A DNA stretch of 64,000 nt from Massilia agri (GTDB lineage Bacteria; Pseudomonadota; Gammaproteobacteria; Burkholderiales; Burkholderiaceae_D). Where the stretch lies: contig NZ_JANUHA010000022.1 in NCBI RefSeq assembly GCF_024753255.1, positions 1 to 64,000 on the forward strand, in the 5' to 3' direction. This document shows positions 44,179 to 52,201 of the stretch, piece after piece. Position 1 is the first letter of the stretch; each line of letters starts with the position of its first letter. The notes beneath the pieces are model-generated. The model had not been told where the DNA came from and made no database searches. It was given only the letters and a program-made list of their open reading frames with translations. The translations under genes were made by a program, and so were the position numbers.

Positions 44179-45081
44179 TCAGGGCGTCGCGAAAATGTGG
44201 TGCGGCAAGCCGGGGGTATCGACGCGGAAGGCAAACAGGCCGCCCGCCAGCGGCTGCTCGCGTCGTTGTGCTTCCGACAAGCCCTTCCAGGCGGTCGTCA
44301 CGTAGGCCGTGCGCAGGTCGTCCCCGCCGAAGGCCAGCTTGGTGATGTTCGTGCACGGGAAGTGGACCTCCGCCACGCGCCGTCCCTCCGGCGTGTAGCG
44401 TTCGACGCGCCCGGCGCCGAACAGGGCGATCCACAGGCAGCCCTCGCTGTCGACCGCCATGCCGTCCGGGCGGCTGCCCTCCGGGAGTTGCAGGAAGACG
44501 CGCTTGGCGGCAAGGACGCCGTCTTCGCGGAGCTGGAAGGCGTAGACGCGGCGCAGCGGGGTGTCGGTGTGGTACAGGGTCCTGCCGTCCGGGCTGATGG
44601 CCGGGCCGTTGGTAATGATATAACCGTCGTCGGCCCGCGCCAGCACACCGTCGCCTCCCAGCCGGTACAGCGCGCCGGTCGGGGCGGCCTGGGCGTCGTC
44701 CATGGAACCGAACCAGAGGTTGCCGCCGGCATCCACGTGGCCGTCGTTGAAGCGGTTGCCCGGCAGTTCATCCTCGACCTTCAACAGAGCCGCGAATCCG
44801 CCGCTGGCCTCATCGAAGCGATACAGGCCATCCTCCAGCGCGCATACCAGGCCGCCATCCGCGTGTGGCACGACGAAGCCGGGCTGGCCGGGCGCCTCCC
44901 AGCTGGCCTGACGGCTGCCGTCCGCGGCGCAGCGGTGGATGCGCCGGCCCTTGATATCGACAAAATAGACCGAGCGCGTGGGCGCATGCCAGAGGGCGCC
45001 CTCGCCCAGCTGGGCGCCGACATTCCAGATGCAGACGGGTTGGTGCAAGCCTGTGCCGCCAGGCCGGGGTGTGCCGCTCAT
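44179..45081 (-). CDS. SMP-30/gluconolactonase family protein
   Basis: 300 aa from the ATG at 45081 (MSGTPRPGGTGLHQPVCIWN). It is a six-bladed propeller of the SMP-30/gluconolactonase/LRE family. Divalent-metal ligands are visible: Glu in LGEGALWHA, Asn and Asp in NRFNDGHVD, a second Asn in YIITNGPAIS and Asp in SRPDGMAVDSEG. It likely hydrolyses a sugar lactone in the cytoplasm (no signal peptide). Situated downstream of the DJ-1 gene on the same strand, 62 bp apart. Sugar specificity cannot be assigned. Confidence 0.88.
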   Translation of the reverse strand: MSGTPRPGGTGLHQPVCIWNVGAQLGEGALWHAPTRSVYFVDIKGRRIHRCAADGSRQASWEAPGQPGFVVPHADGGLVCALEDGLYRFDEASGGFAALLKVEDELPGNRFNDGHVDAGGNLWFGSMDDAQAAPTGALYRLGGDGVLARADDGYIITNGPAISPDGRTLYHTDTPLRRVYAFQLREDGVLAAKRVFLQLPEGSRPDGMAVDSEGCLWIALFGAGRVERYTPEGRRVAEVHFPCTNITKLAFGGDDLRTAYVTTAWKGLSEAQRREQPLAGGLFAFRVDTPGLPHHIFATP

Positions 45082-45143
45082 TGCGTCCTTGCTGCCTTGG
45101 TGGACGGGCGCATGCCCGCAAGCCGCAGATTGTAGCGCCGGCT

Positions 45144-46160
45144 TCACCCCTTTTGCTCGAACAGGCGAATCATGGCCTGCGCCACGCCGCTTGAAGATTC
45201 CCAGTTCATGCCGGTCACCAGGCGCCCGTCGACCTCGACATGGCCCTTGCCGTTCTCGCCGTGGGTGAACTTCCCTCCCCGGCGCGCGATGCTCTGCTGC
45301 ATCGAGAAAGGATAGGCCTTGAAGATCGGCGACTGCTGGTTGAGGAAGGCGTCGGGGAAGGAGGTCATCGTCTTCCCCTCGATCAGGTAGCTGCCGTCCT
45401 TCAGCTTCAGGTTGACCAGGCCCTCGGTGCCCTGGCAGATGGCGGCGACCACCCCGCCCTGGTCCTCGTAGATGCGCCGCGCGATGTCCTGCAGGGCCGT
45501 GTTCTCCGGGATGCCGAGGATGGCCGCGCCCCCGCCCGAGAAGACGATGCCGGCGTAGTCCCCGGCCCTGACCGAGGCCACCGGCCGGGTGTGCGCGAGC
45601 GCCCACATGAAGTCGCTGTCGTAGAGGTGGCGCTTGAGGAGCGGGTCCGAGGTATTGATCATCTCCAGGGGCACGGCGCCGCCCTCGGGACTGACGAAGT
45701 CCACCGTGTAGCCCGCGCGGCGGAAAGCGTCATAGGTGTAGGCCAGTTCCGGGAAGTTATTGCCGGTGTTGATCTTGCTGCCGGGGTAGTGGTCGGCGTT
45801 GGACACCACCAGCAACACCTTGCGCGCCTGGCCCGGCGCGTCGATACGGTGGGCGGATTTGCTGACGATCTTCCACTCGCCCGCGATCTTCTTGAGGAGG
45901 AAGACGTCGAGATAGCGCGCCCCCCGGTCCGGCATCTGGATTTCCGCCTTGGCCGTGGCGACGGTCCCGGTAACATCCACGCTTACCAGGCGCCCCACGC
46001 GGCCATTGAAGCGGGCTTTTCTTTCTTCGGGAAACAGGACGGCATATTCCGGTCCGCTCATTTCCCTGAGCCGGCCGCCTTCGCCATCGAGGTACAGCCG
46101 CGAATTCTGATAAAAGGCCTGCCGGATTTCTTCCCGCATATTGAAGCTGGTGCCGTGCAA
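45144..46160 (-). CDS. NTF2/lumazine-binding-like plus DJ-1/PfpI protein (5' part cut off by an amber codon)
   Basis: Open frame of up to 338 codons; ATG at 46139 (MREEIRQAFYQNSRLYL) or TTG at 46160. The first ~110 residues resemble the Lumazine_bd_2/NTF2-like fold (FYQNSRLYLDGEGG to LDVFLLKKIAGEWKIVSKSAH). Residues from ~115 onward are a DJ-1/PfpI domain with nucleophile Cys in VVAAICQGTEGLVNL and Glu in FVSPEGGAVP. In-frame sequence immediately upstream encodes a ribosome-binding site, an ATG and a signal peptide, separated only by a TAG at 46161-46163. The gene was therefore probably exported originally and is now broken or read through. As it stands, only a cytoplasmic short form can be made. 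Confidence 0.75.
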   Translation of the reverse strand: MHGTSFNMREEIRQAFYQNSRLYLDGEGGRLREMSGPEYAVLFPEERKARFNGRVGRLVSVDVTGTVATAKAEIQMPDRGARYLDVFLLKKIAGEWKIVSKSAHRIDAPGQARKVLLVVSNADHYPGSKINTGNNFPELAYTYDAFRRAGYTVDFVSPEGGAVPLEMINTSDPLLKRHLYDSDFMWALAHTRPVASVRAGDYAGIVFSGGGAAILGIPENTALQDIARRIYEDQGGVVAAICQGTEGLVNLKLKDGSYLIEGKTMTSFPDAFLNQQSPIFKAYPFSMQQSIARRGGKFTHGENGKGHVEVDGRLVTGMNWESSSGVAQAMIRLFEQKG

Positions 46161-46274
46161 CTATGCCTGCGCCGTTTGCGCGACGGCGTCCTCATCGCTT
46201 TTATCCGAAGCGGAATGCGCGCTACCCGCGAGGAACAGGAATATGCAGAGCGCGCGCAGGAAAATCTGAATCAT
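46161..46274 (-). pseudogene. Signal-peptide 5' exon-like fragment of the DJ-1 gene, ended by in-frame TAG
   Basis: From ATG 46274 the frame reads MIQIFLRALCIFLFLAGSAH and continues for 37 codons to a TAG, then runs on without frame change into the DJ-1 gene. GGAAGG sits about 8 nt upstream of the ATG. The codon lies where Lumazine_bd_2 proteins usually carry an aromatic residue (Y-x-x-G-T), so a single-base change from TAC/TAT to TAG explains it. Sequencing error or amber suppression are alternatives. Confidence 0.65.
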
Positions 46275-46363
46275 GGTTTCACCTTCCAATCAGAGTGGAT
46301 GTTCGATACCGGCAGCGGATGCCGGTGCCCGATCATCCATTGGAAGGCAGGGGTATGGAAGCC

Positions 46364-47437
46364 TCAGGCGCTGCTTCGCACTCCGGAATCGCGATTCCGG
46401 AGTGCCTCAGGGGGGAGCGCCCCGGCGCGGAAGCTGGCCGGGGTGCATCCCGAGATCTTCTTGAATGCTGCGAAGAATGTGGAACTGGAATTGAATCCGC
46501 TGCGCTCGGCGATCGATTCGAGATTCAGTTCCGGCGATTCGATCAGGAGCCTTTTCGCCTCGGCAATGCGGTATTCGTTGACGTAGAGATGAAACGATTT
46601 TTTCAGCCTGTCGTTCAAGGCCTGGGAAACGAGGGCTTGCGGATATGCGGCGCGCCTGGCCAGCAGGTTGATATTCAGGTTGGGATTCAAATACAGCTTA
46701 TCGTCCCGCATGAGCTTCTCGAGGGAAGCGACCAGCGCCAGCGTATCGTCCTCATTCAGTTTCCGTTCACCGTATTTTTCGGCCGTACCCGTTTCATGCG
46801 GCCTCAGGACCAGAACGATGGCCGCGATGTGCAGGGTGAACGTAAAGGAAAGCGCACCGACGATATACGAAGTAAAGGCCACGGTCGCATAGGCGGCCAG
46901 GATCAGGCAACTGCCCAGGAACACACTTGCCAGCAGCAGCGACTCCGGCGAGATGCGGCGGCCCGGCTCGCACAGCCGTGCGCGTTCCAGCCAGATCGCC
47001 CGGCCGGCGGCGACGAGGTAGCACAGCCAGAACAGGTGGATGCCCGCGCTCGAGCGATCCCAGGCGTAGCGGTAGTCGGTGTAGGGGAAGGCCAGGCCGA
47101 GGCCGATGAGCAGCAGGCAAGCCGCGAGATGCCACTCCCAGCGCGCCCGGGCTGGCTGCCCGCTGCGTTCCGCCAGGTGGTAGCGCACGTAGAGATAGGT
47201 CAAGGGGCCGATCAGGAGGCAGGCGGACAGGCCGAGCTGGCGGAATTCGAGCGCGATGGTCGGATTGAAGTAGAGGAAGGCCGATTTCCCCGTCCGCACC
47301 CCGACCGCCAGCAGCAGGGCGCCGAGCATGCAGCCGGCCAGGCGGCGCGGCCGGCGGCTGAAGAACCAGGCGGCCATCAGGATGCCATTGGCGGCGCCGA
47401 GCGCGCTGAAAAGGAACAGTAACTGGCGAGCGATCAT
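46364..47437 (-). CDS. AraC-family regulator with N-terminal membrane domain
   Basis: 357 aa from the ATG at 47437 (MIARQLLFLFSALGAANG). Seven hydrophobic segments in the first ~215 residues form a membrane domain (for example GCMLGALLLAVGVRTG, WHLAACLLLIGLGLAFPY, IHLFWLCYLVAAGRAIWL). A C-terminal AraC/XylS HTH domain follows (NLNINLLARRAAYPQALVS, then ESIAERSGFNSSSTFFAAFKKISG). It is thus a membrane-bound one-component regulator. It lies just upstream of the DJ-1/SMP-30 genes on the same strand and may control them. A 28-bp perfect palindrome (46378-46405) is embedded in its last codons. Confidence 0.88.
   Translation of the reverse strand: MIARQLLFLFSALGAANGILMAAWFFSRRPRRLAGCMLGALLLAVGVRTGKSAFLYFNPTIALEFRQLGLSACLLIGPLTYLYVRYHLAERSGQPARARWEWHLAACLLLIGLGLAFPYTDYRYAWDRSSAGIHLFWLCYLVAAGRAIWLERARLCEPGRRISPESLLLASVFLGSCLILAAYATVAFTSYIVGALSFTFTLHIAAIVLVLRPHETGTAEKYGERKLNEDDTLALVASLEKLMRDDKLYLNPNLNINLLARRAAYPQALVSQALNDRLKKSFHLYVNEYRIAEAKRLLIESPELNLESIAERSGFNSSSTFFAAFKKISGCTPASFRAGALPPEALRNRDSGVRSSA
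46378..46405. repeat. 28-bp perfect palindrome inside the 3' end of the AraC-type gene
   Basis: Arms GCACTCCGGAATCG / CGATTCCGGAGTGC, no spacer. It encodes the last residues of the regulator (RNRDSGV) and lies about 100 bp upstream of the signal-peptide start of the DJ-1 gene. It could be an operator, or a hairpin in the transcript, but with no loop it would extrude poorly in RNA. Confidence 0.55.
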
Positions 47438-47509
47438 CTGGTTTGCCCTGCTGTCTCGTGCGTGTGCCACAAGTATAGTGAGGGAGCGGACCGAGGCGCC
47501 AGATGCCGG

Positions 47510-48007
47510 TCAGGGAGGCGGGACAGCGGCAAGGCGCCAGTGCAGCTGCAGCACGCCGCCCTCTTCGTCATCGGGCACGAAGCCCAGGGCCGCATACAGC
47601 CGGCGCGCGCCCTCGTTGTCCCGGCGCACCGCCAGCCTCAGGACGCGTCTCTCCTGCTGCGCCTGGCGCTGCAGGCGCAGCAGGGTCTCGGTGGCCACGC
47701 CGCGCCCACGCGCCCACGGCATGACGGCAAGATCGACGACGCGCAGTGCCTCGTCCACGCATGCCGTGACGAGCCGGCCTGCGGCGGCGCCGTCCAGTTC
47801 CAGCACCTGGTAGATGGCGCCGGGGTAGCGTTCGCGGTAGCTGGCGACCTGCGCCTGCCGCTGCGTGGCGATCAATCCGTCGATGTAGCGCTTGTCGGCG
47901 AGCAGCGCGAGCAGGTCGGCGCGGGTCGACCGGTACAGCGCGGCGAAGAAGTCTTCGTCGGCCGCCAGGGCCGGGCGGATGTGCAGGGCCGGCAGTCGCT
48001 CAGGCAT
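47510..48007 (-). CDS. GNAT-family N-acetyltransferase
   Basis: 165 aa from the ATG at 48007 (MPERLPALHIRPALAADEDF). The acetyl-CoA binding motif A is AVMPWARGRGVATETLLRL (R-G-x-G-V-A), and motif B is LAVRRDNEGARRLYAALGF. Its start overlaps the end of the upstream FAD-oxidoreductase gene by 8 bases, so the two are co-translated. The acceptor substrate is unknown. It ends in a proline-rich tail (RLAAVPPP). Confidence 0.85.
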   Translation of the reverse strand: MPERLPALHIRPALAADEDFFAALYRSTRADLLALLADKRYIDGLIATQRQAQVASYRERYPGAIYQVLELDGAAAGRLVTACVDEALRVVDLAVMPWARGRGVATETLLRLQRQAQQERRVLRLAVRRDNEGARRLYAALGFVPDDEEGGVLQLHWRLAAVPPP

Positions 48008-49610
48008 GGAGACGCTGCCGGCGCGAGACGTCGCGCAGCACCTCGCGCGCGGCATTGTGCCCCGGTGCGCCGGTGACGCCGCCGCCGGGATGGGTGCCGG
48101 CGCCGCAGGTGTACAGCCCGGCGACGGGGCCGCGGTAGTCGGCATGGCCCAGCATCGGACGCGCCGCGAACAGCTGGTCCAGGCCCAGCGCGCCGTGGAA
48201 GATGTCGCCGCCCACCAGGCCGAAGGTGCGTTCGAGGTCGAGGGGGCTCATGATCTGGCGGCCGAGCACGGAGCGCTTGAAGTTCGGGGCGTAGCGGTCG
48301 ACGGTGGCGATCATCAGGTCGGCCACCTGTTCGCGGTGATCATCCCAGCTTGCCCCATCGGGCAGCTGCGGCGCCACGTGCTGGCAGAACAGGCTGGCCA
48401 CGTGCTGGCCCGGCGGCGCGAGCGTGGAGTCCAGGGTGGACGGAATCAGCATCTCGACGATCGGCTCGCGCGACCAGCCGTGCTGGCGCGCGTCCATCCA
48501 GGCGCGCTCCATGTACTGCAGGCTGGGCGCGATGATGATGCCGCTGCCATGGTGTTCGGCGGCTTCCCTCCCCGGCAGGCAGCTGAAACTGGGGAGCTCC
48601 GACAGCGCCACGTTCATGCGGAAGGTGCCGGAGCCGCAGCGCCAGCCCTGCATGCGGCGCAGGAAGTCCGCGGGCAGCGCGCCAGGGTCGACCAGGCGCG
48701 TATAGAGCAGGCGCGGGTTCAGGTTCGACACGACCACGCGCGCGTCCAGGCGTTCTCCCCGCTCCGTGACGACGCCGCAGGCCCGGCCCTTCTCGAGCAC
48801 GACCTCCTCGACCGCGCAGCCGGTGCGGATCTCCACGCCCCGGGCCCGCGCCGCCTTTGCCATCGCCTGCGTGATGGCGCCCATGCCGCCGATGGCGTGC
48901 CCCCAGGCGCCCTTCTTGCCATTGACCTCGCCGAAGACGTGGTGCAGCAGCACGTAGGCCGAACCCGGCGCATAGGGGCTGGCGTAGTTGCCGACCACGC
49001 TGTCGAAGCCGTAGGCGGCCTTGATGGGGGCGCTCTCGAACCAGCCGTCGAGGTAGTCGCCCGCCGATTTGGTGAACAGGTCCAGCAGCTCGCGCTGCAT
49101 CGGCAGCGACAGCGACTGCAGGCGCTTGCCCAGCTTGCCGGCCTTGATCAGTTCCGGCAGCGCGGCAAGCCAGCCGCCCTGGACCCGGTTCGGCGGCGTT
49201 TGCAGCACCAGCTCGCGCAGCAGCTCGGCCGCGCTGTCCAGGTGGCGGGCGTAGTCCTCGAGGCGGTCCGCATCGCGCCGGGAGAACTTGGCGACCTCCT
49301 GCGCCGTCCTGCCGGCGCCCAGCTTCAGGTAGCGGCTGTCGTCCAGCGGGAGGAAGTTGGACAGCGGCCGCTCGACCACGCGCAAGCCATGGGCGGACAA
49401 GCCCATATCCTCGATGACACGGGGATTGAGGAGGGATACCGTATAGGCGGCGACCGAGTTGCGGAAGCCCGGATGGAATTCCTCGGTGACGGCGGCGCCG
49501 CCGACGACCTCGCGCCGCTCCAGCACCGTCACTTTCAGGCCGGCCCGGGCCAGGTAAAAGGCGCATACCAGGCCGTTATGGCCGCCTCCGATGATGATCG
49601 CGTCGCGCAT
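48000..49610 (-). CDS. Phytoene-desaturase-like FAD-dependent oxidoreductase
   Basis: 536 aa from the ATG at 49610 (MRDAIIIGGGHNGLVCAFYL). The Rossmann GxGxxG motif is IIGGGHNGLVCAFYLARAGL, and VTVLERREVVGGAAVTEEF completes the FAD site. The C-terminal FAD contact is GLYTCGAGTHPGGGVTGAPG. This is the CrtI/RetC-like amine-oxidase superfamily shared by bacterial 'phytoene dehydrogenase-related' proteins; no carotenoid genes are nearby, so a carotenoid substrate is not supported. Translationally linked with the GNAT gene. Divergent from the DUF1080 gene. Confidence 0.88.
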   Translation of the reverse strand: MRDAIIIGGGHNGLVCAFYLARAGLKVTVLERREVVGGAAVTEEFHPGFRNSVAAYTVSLLNPRVIEDMGLSAHGLRVVERPLSNFLPLDDSRYLKLGAGRTAQEVAKFSRRDADRLEDYARHLDSAAELLRELVLQTPPNRVQGGWLAALPELIKAGKLGKRLQSLSLPMQRELLDLFTKSAGDYLDGWFESAPIKAAYGFDSVVGNYASPYAPGSAYVLLHHVFGEVNGKKGAWGHAIGGMGAITQAMAKAARARGVEIRTGCAVEEVVLEKGRACGVVTERGERLDARVVVSNLNPRLLYTRLVDPGALPADFLRRMQGWRCGSGTFRMNVALSELPSFSCLPGREAAEHHGSGIIIAPSLQYMERAWMDARQHGWSREPIVEMLIPSTLDSTLAPPGQHVASLFCQHVAPQLPDGASWDDHREQVADLMIATVDRYAPNFKRSVLGRQIMSPLDLERTFGLVGGDIFHGALGLDQLFAARPMLGHADYRGPVAGLYTCGAGTHPGGGVTGAPGHNAAREVLRDVSRRQRLHA

Positions 49611-49748
49611 CGACTGCCTCCGTGGTGGAACCGCATCATTATGAACCGACGGCACGCCAGGCGCACCTGCCTGGATCGACAGCATTTGCGCGAAGTCGCG
49701 CAGCCCGGCGTGCTATGCTCTGCTTCCCTTCCTATTGTAGAGCGTGCG

Positions 49749-50516
49749 ATGCTGGCGAAAGCGATGATGATGGTGGCCGGTCTGTCGATGGCGTCCCTGG
49801 CCCTGGCACAGGCGACCCCGAAGGACACGGAAGTGTGGACGCCCGAACCCGGGCGCGTGAGGCCCGGGGCGGCGCATGGCGCGCCCTCGGACGCGCTCGT
49901 GCTGTTCGGCGGGAAGGACCTGGGCGAATGGGTCTCTGCCGGCGCCCCCGACAGGCCCGCCCCCTGGACGGTCGCGCACGGCGCATTCACCGTGCTCGGC
50001 GGCAGCGGCGACATCCAGACGCGCCGCAGCTTCACCGACTACCAGCTGCACATCGAATGGCGCGTGCCCTCCACACTGACGGGCAGCGGCCAGGCACGGG
50101 GCAACAGCGGCGTCTTCCTCGCCTCGACCGGCAACGGCAGCGGCTACGAGATCCAGATCCTCGACTGCCACGACAACAAGACCTATGTGAACGGACAGGC
50201 GGCCAGCATCTACAAGCAGCACATCCCTTTGGTGAACGCCTGCGCCGCCCCGGGCGAGTGGCAGAGCTACGACATCGTCTGGACCGCGCCGCGCTTTGCC
50301 GCCGACGGGACGCTGGCCTCGCCCGCCTATGTGACGGCCCTGCACAACGGGGTGCTGGTGCAGAACCATGTGGCGCTGCCGGGAGAATCGGTCCACGTGG
50401 GCAAGCCGGCCTATCGCAAGCATGGCGCGCTGCCGATCCGGCTGCAGGACCATGGGGATGCGGTCAGTTTCAGGAACATCTGGGTGCGGCCGCTCGCGGC
50501 GGCGCCTGCGCGCTAA
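49749..50516 (+). CDS. DUF1080 / 3-keto-disaccharide hydrolase-like secreted protein
   Basis: 255 aa with a signal peptide (MLAKAMMMVAGLSMASLALAQ). The jelly-roll PF06439 domain starts SDALVLFGGKDLGEWVSAG and shows the family landmarks DYQLHIEWRVPS, GNSGVFLAS, GYEIQILDCHDN, HNGVLVQNHV and a closing block IRLQDHGDAVSFRNIWVRPL. Studied members cleave 3-keto-glycosides or bind glucans. Its stop is 19 bp upstream of the GH43 gene, so both are probably exported together to process plant or microbial polysaccharide. Confidence 0.9.
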   Translation: MLAKAMMMVAGLSMASLALAQATPKDTEVWTPEPGRVRPGAAHGAPSDALVLFGGKDLGEWVSAGAPDRPAPWTVAHGAFTVLGGSGDIQTRRSFTDYQLHIEWRVPSTLTGSGQARGNSGVFLASTGNGSGYEIQILDCHDNKTYVNGQAASIYKQHIPLVNACAAPGEWQSYDIVWTAPRFAADGTLASPAYVTALHNGVLVQNHVALPGESVHVGKPAYRKHGALPIRLQDHGDAVSFRNIWVRPLAAAPAR

Positions 50517-50535
50517 CCCCACACCGGCATCCACG

Positions 50536-52173
50536 ATGAAGACCACGATGCGTTCCGGCGCCGGCGGCAAAGGCGCCCTCCTCCTGTCCGTCCTGCTGGC
50601 AGGCGCCGCCCATGCCGCGCCGAACGATGCGCCCTGGGTCGCCGACCTGGGCAACGGCAGGTACCAGAACCCGATCCTCAACGCCGACTACTCCGACCCG
50701 GACGCGGTGCGCGTGGGCGACACTTACTACATGACCGCGTCCAGCTTCAACAGCGTGCCCGGCCTGCCACTGCTGCAGTCAAAGGACCTGGTCAACTGGA
50801 CGCTGGTCGGCCACGCCCTGCCGAAGCTTGTGCCGGAGCAGCACTTTGCCGTGCCGCGTACCGGCGCAGGCGTGTGGGCGCCTTCGCTGCGTCACCACGA
50901 CGGCAAATTCTGGATCTTCTATCCCGACCCGGACCACGGCGTCTACGTGGTCACCGCCGCCGACTTCGCCGGTCCCTGGAGCGAGCCGCACCTGCTCCTG
51001 CCGGGCAAGGGCATCATCGACCCGGCCCCGCTGTGGGACGAGGACGGCAAGGCCTGGCTGATCCACGCCTGGGCCAAGAGCCGCGCCGGATTCAACAACG
51101 TCCTTACCCTGCGCAGCATGTCGCCGGACGGACGGCGCCTGCTCGACAGCGAGGGCAAGGTCGTCATCGACGGCAACAAGCTGCCCGGCTACCGTACCCT
51201 GGAAGGGCCGAAGCTGTACAAGCACGAGGGCTGGTACTACGTGTTCGCCCCGGCGGGAGGGGTGGAGGAAGGCTGGCAATCGGTGTTCCGCTCGCGCCGC
51301 ATCGAAGGCCCCTACGAGGACCGCATCGTGATGGAGCAAGGCGAGACCGCCATCAACGGCCCCCACCAGGGCGCCTGGCTGCGCGCCCAGGACGGCAAGG
51401 ACTGGTTCGTCCACTTTCAGGACCGCAAGGCCTATGGCCGCGTGACGCACCTGCAACCCATGCGCTGGCTGGATGGCTGGCCCCTCATCGGCCAGCCCGG
51501 TCGCAAGCCTGGCGTCGGCAACCCGGTGACCGGGTGGGTCAAGCCGGTGGCCGGCCAGGCCGTCGCAGTACCACCCGCAACCGACGAATTCAACGGCAAG
51601 ACCCTCGGCCTGCAGTGGCAGTGGAACGCCAATCCGCAAACGGGCTGGTACGCGCTCGACGCGCGTCCCGGACACCTGCGCCTGCCGGTGCTCGCCAGCC
51701 GGGCTACGAAGGGCTATGTGCGCGCCTCCCCCAACATCCTCACCCAGAAGCTGCCCGCCACCGCCTTCAAGGCCGACACGCGCATCGAGCTGCACGAGGC
51801 GCAGGACGGCGACCGCGCCGGCTTGATCCTGAACGGGTTGACCTATGCCGCCATCGGCCTGCGCTGGCAGGGGGGCGAACAGCAGCTGGTGTACGCCGTA
51901 TGCGAACCGGTCAAGCCACGCTGCCAGGAGAACGAGACGGTGCTCCTGCCCAAGGCTCCGAACGCGGTCTTCTTGCGCATGACCATGTCCGAGGGTGCGC
52001 AGGCGCGCTTCTTCTACAGCGTGGACGGCAAGCACTTCACACCGGCCGGCGCGCCCTTCGCCGCCACCAAGGGGCATTGGGTGGGGGCGCAGATGGGGCT
52101 GTACAGCGCCAGCGATGCCGCCAGACCATCGGGCGGATGGCTCGACGCGGATTATTTCCGCGTCAGCCGGTAA
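50536..52173 (+). CDS. Exported glycoside hydrolase, GH43 with C-terminal beta-sandwich
   Basis: 545 aa from the ATG at 50536. The signal peptide ends at GAAHA. A five-bladed propeller follows: catalytic base Asp in LNADYSDPDAVRVG (~50), pKa modulator Asp in IIDPAPLWDEDGKAW, and acid Glu in RTLEGPKLYKHEGWYY (~222). The block GETAINGPHQGAW carries a conserved His. The C-terminal half (from FNGKTLGLQWQWNANP) is the GH43 beta-sandwich (PF17851) of beta-xylosidase/arabinofuranosidase types. Likely beta-xylosidase or alpha-arabinofuranosidase; the two cannot be separated here. Operon partner of the DUF1080 gene. Confidence 0.92.
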   Translation: MKTTMRSGAGGKGALLLSVLLAGAAHAAPNDAPWVADLGNGRYQNPILNADYSDPDAVRVGDTYYMTASSFNSVPGLPLLQSKDLVNWTLVGHALPKLVPEQHFAVPRTGAGVWAPSLRHHDGKFWIFYPDPDHGVYVVTAADFAGPWSEPHLLLPGKGIIDPAPLWDEDGKAWLIHAWAKSRAGFNNVLTLRSMSPDGRRLLDSEGKVVIDGNKLPGYRTLEGPKLYKHEGWYYVFAPAGGVEEGWQSVFRSRRIEGPYEDRIVMEQGETAINGPHQGAWLRAQDGKDWFVHFQDRKAYGRVTHLQPMRWLDGWPLIGQPGRKPGVGNPVTGWVKPVAGQAVAVPPATDEFNGKTLGLQWQWNANPQTGWYALDARPGHLRLPVLASRATKGYVRASPNILTQKLPATAFKADTRIELHEAQDGDRAGLILNGLTYAAIGLRWQGGEQQLVYAVCEPVKPRCQENETVLLPKAPNAVFLRMTMSEGAQARFFYSVDGKHFTPAGAPFAATKGHWVGAQMGLYSASDAARPSGGWLDADYFRVSR

Positions 52174-52201
52174 AAGCGTCAGGGGTTCGCCAGGCTCCGC
52201 T

